NCBI RefSeq assembly: GCF_000019665.1
Contig: NC_010794.1
Coordinates: 1,302,001-1,366,000, forward strand
Direction of reading: 5' to 3'
Length of the DNA: 64,000 nucleotides
From: Methylacidiphilum infernorum V4
Lineage (GTDB): Bacteria; Verrucomicrobiota; Verrucomicrobiia; Methylacidiphilales; Methylacidiphilaceae
The notes beneath the pieces were generated by a model. It was not told where the DNA came from, made no database searches, and saw only the letters and a list, made by a program, of their open reading frames with translations. A program made the translations under genes and the position numbers. Shown here piece by piece: positions 36,546 to 45,771 of the stretch (position 1 is the stretch's first letter; each line of letters opens with the position of its first letter).

Positions 36546-37451
36546 CTAAGGGTGAATTAACAGGGAAGCACCCGATTGAACTTTAAATAATTTTGCCGCC
36601 GATCCCTGATTGGATGCAATCTCAAGATAGCCGCTACTGTTATACAATACTCCAATCTTGCCTAAAGGCAACTCACTATAGGTTCTCACGCAGGGAGCAG
36701 CAAGGGTTATTTTGCCGATCTGGACGCGCACAAGATTCCCTTCTTTGATCCACGGGGCTAGACCCCAAGGAATATTCGTAATGATATTGCCATAATGATC
36801 CACGTAAAGGACCTGGGCAGAGATATTCTGGCCGATAACAGAAGCGGGAGAAAAACTCAAAAAATGGAGGTTGTCCTTGGAAATCTTTGAACCCACGTTT
36901 TGAGGTTTTCCTCCTTTACTCAAAAACGCAGCAACTGGACTGAAAACATCTCTTCCATGAAAAGTAGAGCTAGGCTCTTTGCTTTTCCACATTTCCGGCT
37001 TATCAAGGATCCATACGCTTGTTATTCCCTCCCTATCCATAACAAGACTGAAAATTCCGTTATCCGGACCGATATAAAACTTATGAGCTTTTGATTCCCA
37101 AAGAATGGCTTTTCGATCCGTTCCTACCCCGGGATCGATAACGGCAATAAAGATAGATCCCGGGGGAAATTCCCTGCTTGCTTGATCAACAATAAATGCC
37201 GCTTCTGTCAAGTTAAAAGGATCAATTTCATGGTTGAGATCTATAACCCGAGCATGGGGATCCAACGAAAAGATAACCCCTTTCATTTGCGCCACATAGG
37301 GGTCTTTTGAGCTAAAGTCGGTAATAAGTCCGATGACGGGTTTAGAATTGTTCTTCATTTCCCTTTGCTCTTTTTTGCCACATCCATGCACAATCAATAT
37401 AAGGAACAAAAAAAAGCAATAGCCCTTTCTGGAATGGAAGGTAAAAATCAT
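36546..37451 (-). CDS. SAM hydroxide adenosyltransferase (DUF62) with lipoprotein-like N-terminus
   Basis: The core (~35-301) is the DUF62/SAM hydrolase family. It has GLITDFSSKDPYVAQMKG, a DPGVGTDRKAIL segment with the Asp and Arg of the family triad, and FHGRDVFSPVAAFL with the His. The fluorinase loop insertion is not apparent, so hydrolysis of SAM to adenosine and methionine is likely. The frame is open to 37820, but the longer version would overlap the flippase-like gene heavily. With ATG 37451 the protein begins with a basic n-region, the hydrophobic YCFFLFLILIVHG and then Cys, which resembles a lipoprotein signal. ATG 37358 would give a plain cytosolic enzyme. Confidence 0.82.
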   Translation of the reverse strand: MIFTFHSRKGYCFFLFLILIVHGCGKKEQREMKNNSKPVIGLITDFSSKDPYVAQMKGVIFSLDPHARVIDLNHEIDPFNLTEAAFIVDQASREFPPGSIFIAVIDPGVGTDRKAILWESKAHKFYIGPDNGIFSLVMDREGITSVWILDKPEMWKSKEPSSTFHGRDVFSPVAAFLSKGGKPQNVGSKISKDNLHFLSFSPASVIGQNISAQVLYVDHYGNIITNIPWGLAPWIKEGNLVRVQIGKITLAAPCVRTYSELPLGKIGVLYNSSGYLEIASNQGSAAKLFKVQSGASLLIHP

Positions 37452-37474
37452 AAAAACATATTTTTCCACGCCCT

Positions 37475-38554
37475 TTAATGAAAAGAATATCCCTTTGAGT
37501 TGTCTTTTTTCCATGTTAAAAAGAATACCCCTCCCACCAGGCTCCAGAGAGTCCCAATGGCGAAGGATAAAAGCGAAAAACCGACAGCAAGCTCTGGACT
37601 TATTCCATAGGAACCAAGCAAGAGCAGAACCGATCCCTCTCTCACGCCAAGGCCAGAAATACTGATCGGAAGTGATACCACTAGCGTAATTTCTACCATG
37701 ACTACAATTAAAAGCCACAAAGGCAACTGCATATGGAGAGAGAAGGCAACAAAAACAAACATGAGGATGGCTGCAAGATGAACACCCATAGATAGAATGC
37801 AGGCAAAAAAAACTTTGCAATAGGCATTTTTAAAAGCATCCAAAGCCAGCAAAATCTCTTCAAGGACCGTTTCCAATCCTTTCGTTTTTTTAAAGAAAAA
37901 TCGGGATAGTTTTATACTCCCCTTCAAAGTTATTCTTAAAGAGGCCAAAAAGATAAGCGTTAAAACTGTAAGCAAGAGAAGAAAAAGGACGGCTTTTTGA
38001 ACGAGCGGCTTTTCCGCAAGCTGGTTGTAAAACAACAAGCCAAAGATTGAACCAAGGACAAGAAGAACTACTCCTTCAATGAACCGATCAAAAATAATGG
38101 AAACGGACATGGCCGTCTTTTTACCAGGAAAAAGTTTGAGTGCATAATATATTCTCAGGAGGTCTCCGCTTGTTCCTCCGGGCAAGAGAGCATTAAAAAA
38201 CTTCCCGATCATGGCTAGTTGAAAGGCAGTCCAGATTTTAATTTCAGTATTTAGAGCGGTGAGCAATATTTTCCAACGCAGTGAAGAAAGAAGCGTCTGA
38301 AAAGCACAAAAAAAGAAGGAAAGAAAAAGCATCCAAGGATTTAGAGTTTGGCAATAAGAAAAAAACTTATCCCAGCTGAGTTTCGAACCAAGGTAAAAAA
38401 GAAGGCTAAAGGAAACGAGTCCCTTCAAAATGAGGGCCAAAAAATTCTTTTTCTTTTTTTCTTTAGCTACAGGATCTTCTAAACATTTTAGCCCTGTCGA
38501 ATTTGTAAACAGCCCCTTTGGTTCTTGATTGTTCCCCTTCTTTCTTAACTCCAC
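37475..38554 (-). CDS. Flippase-like membrane protein (lysylphosphatidylglycerol synthase TM/UPF0104 family)
   Basis: A 359-residue polytopic protein with about eight membrane segments. The family pattern is visible in WTAFQLAMIGKFFNALLPGGTSGDLLRIYYALKL (~105-140) and PISISGLGVREGSVLLLLGSYG (~300-320). There is no C-terminal synthase domain, so it is the stand-alone membrane part, often proposed to move lipids or lipid-linked sugars. A strong ribosome site (AGGAGG, 5 bases from GTG) supports the start. The gene overlaps or abuts the downstream SAM hydrolase gene, depending on that gene's start. Confidence 0.87.
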   Translation of the reverse strand: MELRKKGNNQEPKGLFTNSTGLKCLEDPVAKEKKKKNFLALILKGLVSFSLLFYLGSKLSWDKFFSYCQTLNPWMLFLSFFFCAFQTLLSSLRWKILLTALNTEIKIWTAFQLAMIGKFFNALLPGGTSGDLLRIYYALKLFPGKKTAMSVSIIFDRFIEGVVLLVLGSIFGLLFYNQLAEKPLVQKAVLFLLLLTVLTLIFLASLRITLKGSIKLSRFFFKKTKGLETVLEEILLALDAFKNAYCKVFFACILSMGVHLAAILMFVFVAFSLHMQLPLWLLIVVMVEITLVVSLPISISGLGVREGSVLLLLGSYGISPELAVGFSLLSFAIGTLWSLVGGVFFLTWKKDNSKGYSFH

Positions 38555-38868
38555 CTTTTCCTCCTATTTTATTCATTCATATCGGATGAGAATCTTTCTG
38601 AACATATTTTTCGATATTTTATTATTTAGCTGTTGCGATCGCAGAAACGAGCAACTCCCTAGCGGACTGTTCAAAGCTTCTGATTAACCATCCAAGCAGC
38701 CGATTGAATTTCCGCATCGCCTAACCAGCTATGCAAAGAGAGTGGAAACACCGGCGGCAGGCAAGGACCCAGTTGGTTTTGCCGATAGGTTTTACAGCCT
38801 CGTAGCACAAGGATGGAATCATGAAAGTTCTCTCTTGAAAAAACATTCCTTTGGAAGAAAAATGGAGG
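38555..38868. other. Intergenic region between divergent genes, 314 bases
   Basis: This should carry promoters for both the flippase-like gene and rmuC. The flippase ribosome site (AGGAGG) is at 38560-38565 on the minus strand. A GTG-initiated frame at 38742 on the plus strand runs into rmuC out of frame, but it has no ribosome site. No clear promoter boxes or riboswitch-like structure were identified. Confidence 0.35.
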
Positions 38869-40161
38869 ATGAGTTTATTCCTCATCACCGGTTTTCTTTT
38901 CGGGTTGAGCCTAGGGGGTCTTCTAACCTATTTAGCTTTAAAACCTAAAATCGTCCTTTTCAAAACAGAACTGGAAAGACAAAGAAAAGAAAAAGAAGGG
39001 TTAATGCCCTTGGTAGATCAAAACAAAAACTTGCAGCTCAAGATTGCTTCCCTTGAAGCTGAAAAACTTGCCCAGGAAGAAAAAATAACTTGGATAACCA
39101 AGACCCAAGAAACTCTAAAGACAATGTTTCAATCGTTAGCCTCCGAGGTTTTGGAGTCCAACTCCAAGAGTATCTTGGGTCAAGTTACTTTCCATTTTCA
39201 TTCTCTTTTCGAGAATTTGAAAACGGACTGGAGCCTAAAAAAAGAAGAAATTAAAAACATCGTATCACCCCTGGAAAAGGGACTCGAAGCTTTAGACAAC
39301 CAGCTACAGAACCTCGAAAGCAAAAGAGAAGGAGCTTATAGTTCTCTCAGCAGCCATATAACCCTGCTAGCCGAAGCTTACAAGGAACTTCATCGTTCGG
39401 CCACAAGGCTGGAACAATCTCTAAAATCACCCCTTGTGAGAGGTTCATGGGGAGAATACCAACTCCAGCGGCTTGTGGAAATGGCAGGAATGGAAGAACA
39501 TATCAGCTATTTAAATCAACCTTTAACCGAAGATAAAAGGGCCGATATGATTATCTTCATTCCGGGCAATAGAAAGATATTCGTGGATGCCAAAACACCA
39601 ATGCGGGCCTATCTAGAGGCAGTTTCAGCCGATAATGAAATCCTAAGGAAGGAGAAACTCAAAGAACATCTTTCCGCGGTCAAAGAAAGAATAAGAGAGT
39701 TAAGCAAAAAAGAATACGGCCGCACCCAAACTGAAGCTTTTGAATACGTGATCATGTTCTTACCGAGCGAAGGACTTCTATCTTTGTCTTTTGAAGCAGA
39801 TCCGGGCATCTTTCAATATGCTCTTGAAAGAAACGTGCTTTTGGCTTCACCTATCAATTTTCTCGCTTTGCTCAAAGCTATCGCTTTTGGCTGGCAACAA
39901 CAACGGGTGACCGAAGAGGTAGAAAAGATTGCTGAAGAAATCAAAAAACTTTATGATTCTTTTATTGAACTCCTGACAACGTTAACGAAGATGAGAAAAG
40001 CATTCGAAAATACTATCGATCTTTTTAACAAGGCTTCTTCAATCTGCCAGGAAAAAATTATACCCTCAACCCGGAAAATACAATCAACTGGCTCTTTTTC
40101 CAAGGATATTCCAGAGGTAAATCCCATAGAAACAACGCCAAAGAACAGGGATTGCCCCTGA
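38869..40161 (+). CDS. rmuC: RmuC-family DNA recombination protein
   Basis: A 430-residue protein with an N-terminal membrane segment (LITGFLFGLSLGGLLTYLAL), a long Glu/Lys coiled coil (~30-185) and the RmuC nuclease-like domain (~190-390). The domain shows LVRGSWGEYQLQRLVEMAGM, RADMIIFIPGNRKIFVDAKTP, FEYVIMFLPSEGLL and VLLASPINFLALLKAIAFGW. RmuC limits inversions at inverted repeats in E. coli. ATG 38869 is preferred over an in-frame TTG at 38851. The gene is divergent from the flippase-like gene. Confidence 0.92.
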   Translation: MSLFLITGFLFGLSLGGLLTYLALKPKIVLFKTELERQRKEKEGLMPLVDQNKNLQLKIASLEAEKLAQEEKITWITKTQETLKTMFQSLASEVLESNSKSILGQVTFHFHSLFENLKTDWSLKKEEIKNIVSPLEKGLEALDNQLQNLESKREGAYSSLSSHITLLAEAYKELHRSATRLEQSLKSPLVRGSWGEYQLQRLVEMAGMEEHISYLNQPLTEDKRADMIIFIPGNRKIFVDAKTPMRAYLEAVSADNEILRKEKLKEHLSAVKERIRELSKKEYGRTQTEAFEYVIMFLPSEGLLSLSFEADPGIFQYALERNVLLASPINFLALLKAIAFGWQQQRVTEEVEKIAEEIKKLYDSFIELLTTLTKMRKAFENTIDLFNKASSICQEKIIPSTRKIQSTGSFSKDIPEVNPIETTPKNRDCP

Positions 40162-40277
40162 AACATTTTATTGAGAACCCTCTTTAGAGCTCGATAAAAG
40201 AAAACGGAAGAGCGGTCTTCTTTAACTTTCTTTCCTTGAAAGAAGGAAAGACCGGGGTAAAGTTGAAAACGCAGTCA

Positions 40278-42419
40278 ATGATATCCACCTTCAATAAGCC
40301 GGAATATTTTATCAACCGGGAGTTGAGTTGGCTAGAATTCAATGCCCGAGTTCTTGAAGAAGCTGCAGATCCAAAACAACCCTTGCTCGAAAGACTGAGA
40401 TTTCTTTGCATCTTTAGTTCAAACCTGGATGAATTTTTTGAAATTCGCGTTGCCGGTATCAAGCAGCAGATCGAAAATGGCAGTGCTGAACAGACGGCCG
40501 ACGGGCTTACCCCCCTTGAGGTTTTCGAAGGAATAGAAAAAAGAACAAGACAACTCGTTGATACACAATACAAAATATGGGCGGAGGAAATTAATCCCGC
40601 CTTAAAAGAGCAGGGCATATTCCTGTGTAATCACAAGGAACTAACAAAATCCGAACTTGAATGGTGCAAAAACTATTTTGACAAGGAAATATTCCCCGTC
40701 CTGACACCTTTAGCCGTAGATTCCAGTCATCCTTTTCCCCAACTGGTAAACAAATGTCTCAATCTTATTTTGACATTAAAAAGATCCCATAGCCCTCACT
40801 CCTTTAATTTCGGTATTGTCCAAATCCCCAGAATTCTTCCTAGGCTGATCACCCTGCCTGGAAGCAATCTTCAATCCGGATTCAGATTCATTCTTTTAAG
40901 TGAGCTTATTGTTAATTTCTTGGATTCTCTTTTTCCCGGCGATGAAATTCAAGCGGTCAACTTCTTTAGAATAACACGAAACAGCGAGCTCTACATCGAT
41001 GAGGAAGAAGCCGAAAATCTGCTGCAAACTGTTGAAGAAGAACTAAAAAAACGAAACCGCGGCAACGCGGTGAGATTGGAAATCGAATCGAGCTGTTCTA
41101 AAGAGCTGGAAAAAGTGCTTCTAGAAGCTCTTCATCTTGACTATCGAGATTCTTACCGCAACCCAGAGCCTTTAAACTTTCTTCATCTTCTTTCCATTTG
41201 TAATCATGAAGCATTTCCCCATCTAAGGGATAGACCATGGACACCTGTCATTCCGGCGGAACTCAGCGGGAAACCCGATCTTTTTGAAGTTATTCGTAAA
41301 GAGGATATCCTGCTTCATCATCCTTTTGAAAGCTTCGGAATCATTGTCGATCTCCTTCAGAAAGCTGCTGTTGATCCCTCTGTTTTGGGGATCAGAATGA
41401 CTTTATACAGAACAAGTGGAGATTCTCCTATTGTTCATGCCTTGATCCGAGCTGCGCAAAACGGCAAACAAGTGACCGCTCTTGTCGAGATCAAAGCTAG
41501 ATTCGATGAAGAAAATAACATCCTTTGGGCAAAACGCATGGAAGAGGCCGGAATCCATGTGCTTTATGGAATAGTCGGGTTGAAAACCCATTGCAAGATG
41601 CTTGAAATTATACGAAGGGATCCCGATGGAATCAGGCTTTATGTCCATCTCGCTACGGGGAACTATCATCCCAGCACGGCAAGACTTTATACCGATCTGA
41701 GTCTTTTAACTACAAATGTGGAGATCACCAAAGAAGTAGCTACCCTTTTTAATATTCTAACCGGGCTTTCCCGTTTTCACGGTATTGAAAAACTCATCGT
41801 TTCTCCCTTTAACATGGCCAGGAGAATCAAGGAGCTGATTCTAAGAGAAATCGAAAATGCTAAAGAAGGTAAAAAATCAAGGATTATTGCAAAAATCAAT
41901 GCCCTGGTTGACGAAGATATAATCCAACACCTCTATGCGGCTTCAACTGCGGGAGTAAAAATTGATCTAATCGTTAGGGGCATATGCTGCCTAAGACCCG
42001 GAGTGCCCAAAGTCAGTGAAAATATCAGGGTCATAAGCATTGTAGGTCGATTTTTGGAACACAGCCGCATTTTTTATTTTGAAAACGGGGGCAATCCCGA
42101 ATTTTATTCCGGTAGTGCCGATTGGATGCAGAGGAATTTTTACAGGAGAATCGAAATTATTTTTCCCATAGAAGATCCCAAGCTTAAAGAAAAACTCAAC
42201 GAAATCCTCAATGCCTACCTTTCGGATAATGTTAAAGCCCGAGAATTATTGACCAATGGGAAATACAAAAGGTTAAAAGCGGAAAAGGAGCCTTTCCAGG
42301 CCCAGCTCTATTTCAGAGAAAAAGCACGAAAAGAACAACAACAAAGACAATCAAAAGGAAAAGAGGGCACAGAAATTTCCATTTATCCAATCCAATTTTT
42401 AGCTCATCCTAAACAATAA
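40278..42419 (+). CDS. ppk: Polyphosphate kinase 1
   Basis: A 713-residue enzyme polymerising the gamma-phosphate of ATP into polyphosphate. The N-terminal domain begins FINRELSWLEFNARVLEEA, followed by FSSNLDEFFEIRVAG. The two catalytic domains carry ALVEIKARFDEENNILWAKRMEEAG, the histidine segment GLKTHCKM, and HLATGNYHPSTARLYTD. The C-terminal domain has GICCLRPGVP and YSGSADWMQRNFYRRIE. ATG 40278 is chosen; TTG 40236 would add 14 residues with no sequence support. It is convergent with rplQ. Confidence 0.96.
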   Translation: MISTFNKPEYFINRELSWLEFNARVLEEAADPKQPLLERLRFLCIFSSNLDEFFEIRVAGIKQQIENGSAEQTADGLTPLEVFEGIEKRTRQLVDTQYKIWAEEINPALKEQGIFLCNHKELTKSELEWCKNYFDKEIFPVLTPLAVDSSHPFPQLVNKCLNLILTLKRSHSPHSFNFGIVQIPRILPRLITLPGSNLQSGFRFILLSELIVNFLDSLFPGDEIQAVNFFRITRNSELYIDEEEAENLLQTVEEELKKRNRGNAVRLEIESSCSKELEKVLLEALHLDYRDSYRNPEPLNFLHLLSICNHEAFPHLRDRPWTPVIPAELSGKPDLFEVIRKEDILLHHPFESFGIIVDLLQKAAVDPSVLGIRMTLYRTSGDSPIVHALIRAAQNGKQVTALVEIKARFDEENNILWAKRMEEAGIHVLYGIVGLKTHCKMLEIIRRDPDGIRLYVHLATGNYHPSTARLYTDLSLLTTNVEITKEVATLFNILTGLSRFHGIEKLIVSPFNMARRIKELILREIENAKEGKKSRIIAKINALVDEDIIQHLYAASTAGVKIDLIVRGICCLRPGVPKVSENIRVISIVGRFLEHSRIFYFENGGNPEFYSGSADWMQRNFYRRIEIIFPIEDPKLKEKLNEILNAYLSDNVKARELLTNGKYKRLKAEKEPFQAQLYFREKARKEQQQRQSKGKEGTEISIYPIQFLAHPKQ

Positions 42420-42440
42420 ACACTGCTCCTTTTTCAATGC

Positions 42441-42836
42441 TTATTCTGCTTTTTGTGCCTTTTGATTCTCCACGGGAACCTGTCCCTCGGTCCATTCGAT
42501 TAAAGCCATTTTTGCCCCATCAGACAAACGGTTGCCCATCTTGTAAATACGAACGTATCCCCCTATTCTACCCTGCATCTGGGGAGCAATTTCTTTAAAA
42601 AGCAACCGTGCTGCTTTTTTACTATGGATTTTACGAACCACAAGCCTTCGAGCATGCAAAGTTCCTTTCTTGGCTAGAGTAATTAGCTTTTCGGCAAAGG
42701 GACGTAAAGCCTTGGCCTTGATTAAAGTGGTTTTTATTCTTTTGTGTTCGATGAGTTCCTTGGCTAAATTAGCAATGAGTGCAGACCTATGTTGTGTATC
42801 CCTGCCTAATTTATGGGTTCTTTTCTGGTGTCGCAT
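42441..42836 (-). CDS. rplQ: 50S ribosomal protein L17
   Basis: A 131-residue protein starting MRHQKRTHKLGRDTQHRSAL, the classic L17 N-terminus, followed by NLAKELIEHKRIKTTLIKAKALRPFAEKLI. The ~20 C-terminal residues (WTEGQVPVENQKAQKAE) are a lineage-specific tail. It is the last gene of the alpha operon, 24 bases after rpoA. Confidence 0.97.
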   Translation of the reverse strand: MRHQKRTHKLGRDTQHRSALIANLAKELIEHKRIKTTLIKAKALRPFAEKLITLAKKGTLHARRLVVRKIHSKKAARLLFKEIAPQMQGRIGGYVRIYKMGNRLSDGAKMALIEWTEGQVPVENQKAQKAE

Positions 42837-42860
42837 GATGCCTCCTGAGCCAAACGATTT

Positions 42861-43874
42861 TTATTCCTTGAACACTTTTTCCTCGGTTTGATCAAGAAGA
42901 CTGGGATCAAACTTCATCCCCAAAGAAAGGCCAAGGGAAGCGAGTTTTTCTTTAATCTCGTTCAATGATTTTTTCCCGAAGTTCCTGTACTTGAGCATCT
43001 CAGCTTCGGTCTTCATGGCCAACTGTCCAACCGTAGTTATATTGGCATTATTCAGGCAATTGGCCGCTCTTACAGACAGCTCAATTTCATTAACACTCAT
43101 ATTCAGGATCTTACGAAGCCTATTCTCCTCTTCCTTAATCGGGGGCTTCGGTTTTTCAAATTCTACAGGCTCCTTACCGTATTGAACAAAAATATCAAGA
43201 TGATGCTGGAGAATCGCAGCCGACTGAACAAGAGCTTCGTCGGGGCCAATTCGACCATCTGTCCATATCTCAAAAATCAATCTATCATAGTCGGTTCTTT
43301 GCCCTACACGCGTATTTTCAACCGTATATTTGACATGGCGCACAGGAGAAAAAAGACAATCTATCGGAATGACTCCAATGGACTGATCCTGTTTTTTGTT
43401 ATATTCACCCAAAAGGAAGCCCCTACCCACCTTGACTTCAAGCTCCATCAATAAACGCTGCTTTTTGTCTAAAGTACAAATGAGTTGTTCAGGATTGACA
43501 ATTTCTACCCCTGGATCGACTTGAATGTCTCCTGCAGTTACGGCCCCCTCTTTGAAAACATCGACACGAAAAACGCGCGTCTGTCGATCCGGCATTTTGA
43601 TCAACACTTTTTTAAGGTTAAGAACAATGTCCACAACATCCTCAACAACGCCTTCCATAGTCGTAAACTCATGCATGACCCCTTCGATTTTGACCGAAGA
43701 AATGGCCGCTCCTTCCAAAGAGGAGAGAAGAATACGACGCAATGAATTGCCTAAGGTATGACCGTATCCCGATTCAAAAGGTTCTATGATATACTTACCA
43801 AAGGTAGAATTCGAAACCGTTTCATCTTTAACGATGGAACGGGGCATTTCATATCTTCCTAAACGTATAGCCAT
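42861..43874 (-). CDS. rpoA: RNA polymerase alpha subunit
   Basis: A 337-residue protein. The N-terminal domain has FEPFESGYGHTLGNSLRRILLSSLEG-type sequence (TLGNSLRRILLSSLEGAA), for dimerisation and beta/beta' binding. A linker near 240-260 is rich in Pro/Lys/Glu, and the C-terminal domain reads VNEIELSVRAANCLNNANITTVGQL ... KYRNFGKKSLNEIKEKL, which contacts DNA UP elements and activators. Complete and normal in length. It lies between rpsD and rplQ, as in most bacteria. Confidence 0.98.
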   Translation of the reverse strand: MAIRLGRYEMPRSIVKDETVSNSTFGKYIIEPFESGYGHTLGNSLRRILLSSLEGAAISSVKIEGVMHEFTTMEGVVEDVVDIVLNLKKVLIKMPDRQTRVFRVDVFKEGAVTAGDIQVDPGVEIVNPEQLICTLDKKQRLLMELEVKVGRGFLLGEYNKKQDQSIGVIPIDCLFSPVRHVKYTVENTRVGQRTDYDRLIFEIWTDGRIGPDEALVQSAAILQHHLDIFVQYGKEPVEFEKPKPPIKEEENRLRKILNMSVNEIELSVRAANCLNNANITTVGQLAMKTEAEMLKYRNFGKKSLNEIKEKLASLGLSLGMKFDPSLLDQTEEKVFKE

Positions 43875-43924
43875 AACACCCTAAAACTCCTTTACAAAGG
43901 ATATTTAATTGTTTGCTCCCTTGT

Positions 43925-44533
43925 TTACTTCGAATAAAATTCAACAACCAGTTGTTCATTAACTATGGGTTGTATTTCATCACGCGTGGGGACTCTTTTC
44001 ACTACCCCTTTCAGATTATCTGGTTCCAAGGCAAGCCAATCGGGAATTTTAACTCCTTTCATAGCTTCAAGATTACGTAAAGCAAGCTTCCGAGATTGAG
44101 GCTTGGGACAAACTTCAATAACATCACCCGGTTTAGTCCTATAACTAGGAATATTCACCTTTTTACCATTGACATATATATGGCCATGATTAACCAGTTG
44201 CCTGGCTTCCATCCGACTGGTTGCAAAACATAACCTATAAACAACGTTATCCAATCTTTCCTCGAGAATCTGAAGCAGTACTTCCCCCGTTACTCCCTTT
44301 TTTTTATGGGCAATATTAAAATACCTACTGAATTGCCTCTCCGTAATCCCATACATGAACCTCAATTTTTGTTTCTCTCCCAAGGCAATAGCATAATCCG
44401 ATTTCTTTTTCCCCGCCCTTTGACCATGAATACCAGGGGGATAAGGCTTTCGCTCCAATGCCTTATTAGGACCAAACAAGGCAACATTAAAACGCCTAGA
44501 AATTTTTGTTTTTGGACCAATATACTTCGCCAT
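43925..44533 (-). CDS. rpsD: 30S ribosomal protein S4
   Basis: The 202-residue protein begins MAKYIGPKTKISRRFNVALFG. The open frame extends up to 44638, but that part overlaps rpsK and is not S4-like. The S4 RNA-binding domain is clear: LEERLDNVVYRLCFATSRMEARQLVNHGHIYVNGKKVNIPSYRTKPGD. The N-terminal zinc-binding cysteines of some S4 proteins are absent (C-minus type). S4 nucleates 30S assembly and often represses its own operon. Confidence 0.97.
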   Translation of the reverse strand: MAKYIGPKTKISRRFNVALFGPNKALERKPYPPGIHGQRAGKKKSDYAIALGEKQKLRFMYGITERQFSRYFNIAHKKKGVTGEVLLQILEERLDNVVYRLCFATSRMEARQLVNHGHIYVNGKKVNIPSYRTKPGDVIEVCPKPQSRKLALRNLEAMKGVKIPDWLALEPDNLKGVVKRVPTRDEIQPIVNEQLVVEFYSK

Positions 44534-44555
44534 GATTCTATTCCCCGTTAGAAGT

Positions 44556-45098
44556 TCAAACCCTTCGTTGCTTTTTAGGACGACACCCATTGTGAGGTAT
44601 TGGGGTGACATCAAGGATTGAGGTGACTTCCAAGCCAACAGCTTGAAGTGCTCTTATCGCTGACTCTCTGCCCGTTCCAGGACCCTTCACCTTGACAATA
44701 ACCTCCCTCATACCATGCCCCATAGCTTGTCGAGCGGCATCTTGAGCAACGAGCTGCGCCACATAAGCCGTGGATTTTTTTGTTCCTCTAAACCCACATT
44801 TACCCGCACTAGACCAAGCAATCGTTTTTCCCGACATATCGGTTATTGTTACAATAGTATTGTTGAACGTTGCCAAGATGTTGACTATACCGTTATAGAT
44901 CGCCTTCCCCGTACGGACCTTGGGGATTTTTATTTTCTCCTGTTCCTGTTCCCCCAAGACAGGCGAAGAAACAGTTTCTGCTTGGTTTTCTTTCTTTTTC
45001 GTTCCCTGTTTTTTTTCGGCTATATCGCTTGCTCCAGCCGGGGAATTCCCTTCTTCTTTTTTCCCCTTGTGCTTTTTTTCTTGATTGTTTTCCGCCAT
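44556..45098 (-). CDS. rpsK: 30S ribosomal protein S11 with an N-terminal extension
   Basis: Residues ~62-180 are a standard S11: [71 protein letters not shown], ending [14 protein letters not shown]. About 60 residues precede it, rich in Lys, Glu and Gln and without hydrophobic core, where most bacteria have about 10. A good ribosome site (GAGGTG) before ATG 45098 and the lack of an internal start with a site suggest that the extension is translated. It follows rpsM by 58 bases. Confidence 0.95.
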   Translation of the reverse strand: MAENNQEKKHKGKKEEGNSPAGASDIAEKKQGTKKKENQAETVSSPVLGEQEQEKIKIPKVRTGKAIYNGIVNILATFNNTIVTITDMSGKTIAWSSAGKCGFRGTKKSTAYVAQLVAQDAARQAMGHGMREVIVKVKGPGTGRESAIRALQAVGLEVTSILDVTPIPHNGCRPKKQRRV

Positions 45099-45156
45099 TG
45101 CCCACCTCGGTTTGCCTATCGATTTTTTTGTTTAGACTTTCAACGGAGATAAAGTT

Positions 45157-45552
45157 TTAAACCTTTCCTTTCTTGGCTTCTTTTCTCCTCACTACCCCAA
45201 TCGTCTTTCTTGGACCTTTTCTTGTCCGTGCATTTGTGGAAGTTCTCTGTCCTCTTACCGGCAGACCTCGGATATGCCTGATACCCCTATAGCAACGAAT
45301 GGATTGAAGCCTTTTAATATTTTGCTGAATTTCCCGTCTTAAATCGCCTTCTACAACAAACCCGTTTTCTTCGATCACTTGTATAATCCTGTTGATCTGC
45401 TGATTTGTCAAGTCCTTGGCCCTCATTTGAGGATTGAGTTCAGCCTGCTCACAAATGAGTTTAGCTCTTGAGCGCCCAATTCCATAAATGACAGGTAAGG
45501 CTGATATCAACGGCTTGTTTCCCGGTATTTCTACTCCCAAAATCCTAGCCAT
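45157..45552 (-). CDS. rpsM: 30S ribosomal protein S13
   Basis: A 131-residue protein opening [28 protein letters not shown] and closing with the RNA-binding tail [30 protein letters not shown]. Helix-two-turns-helix region [15 protein letters not shown]. It is preceded by rpmJ and followed by rpsK, the conserved alpha-operon order. Confidence 0.98.
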
Positions 45553-45576
45553 GGCTATTACCTTTTAAGCTCGATA

Positions 45577-45693
45577 TTATCCTTGCCTTTGTTTTAACCG
45601 AGGATTTTTCTTGTTTATTATGTAAATTCTTCCTTTTCTTCGAACGACCTGGCAATCCGCCGTTCTTCTTCTTACTGAAGCTCTTACTTTCAT
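45577..45693 (-). CDS. rpmJ: 50S ribosomal protein L36 (C-minus type)
   Basis: A 38-residue frame starting [10 protein letters not shown] and ending NPRLKQRQG, both diagnostic of L36. AGGAG lies 6 bases before the ATG. The usual zinc ligands (three Cys and one His) are reduced to a single Cys (TADCQVV), so this is the zinc-free form. It sits between map and rpsM, where rpmJ normally lies. Confidence 0.95.
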   Translation of the reverse strand: MKVRASVRRRTADCQVVRRKGRIYIINKKNPRLKQRQG

Positions 45694-45771
45694 TGTCTCT
45701 CCTAGGGTTGTTAATAAATGCAGAAGGTCTTAAATATTCAAAAAAGAAAAAAATTCAAGAGTTTTTTATCT

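Noticed and set aside
37452-37820. Cys-rich 123-residue N-terminal extension of the SAM hydrolase frame
   Set aside because: It lies antiparallel in frame only by chance over the 3' part of the flippase-like gene on the same strand and shows no family resemblance.
38742-38948. GTG-initiated 68-residue frame ahead of rmuC
   Set aside because: It runs into rmuC out of frame and lacks a ribosome site; the rmuC start explains the region.
43925-44638. Longer S4 frame with 35 extra N-terminal residues
   Set aside because: The extra part overlaps rpsK and is unlike S4; MAKYIGPKTK at 44533 is the normal start.
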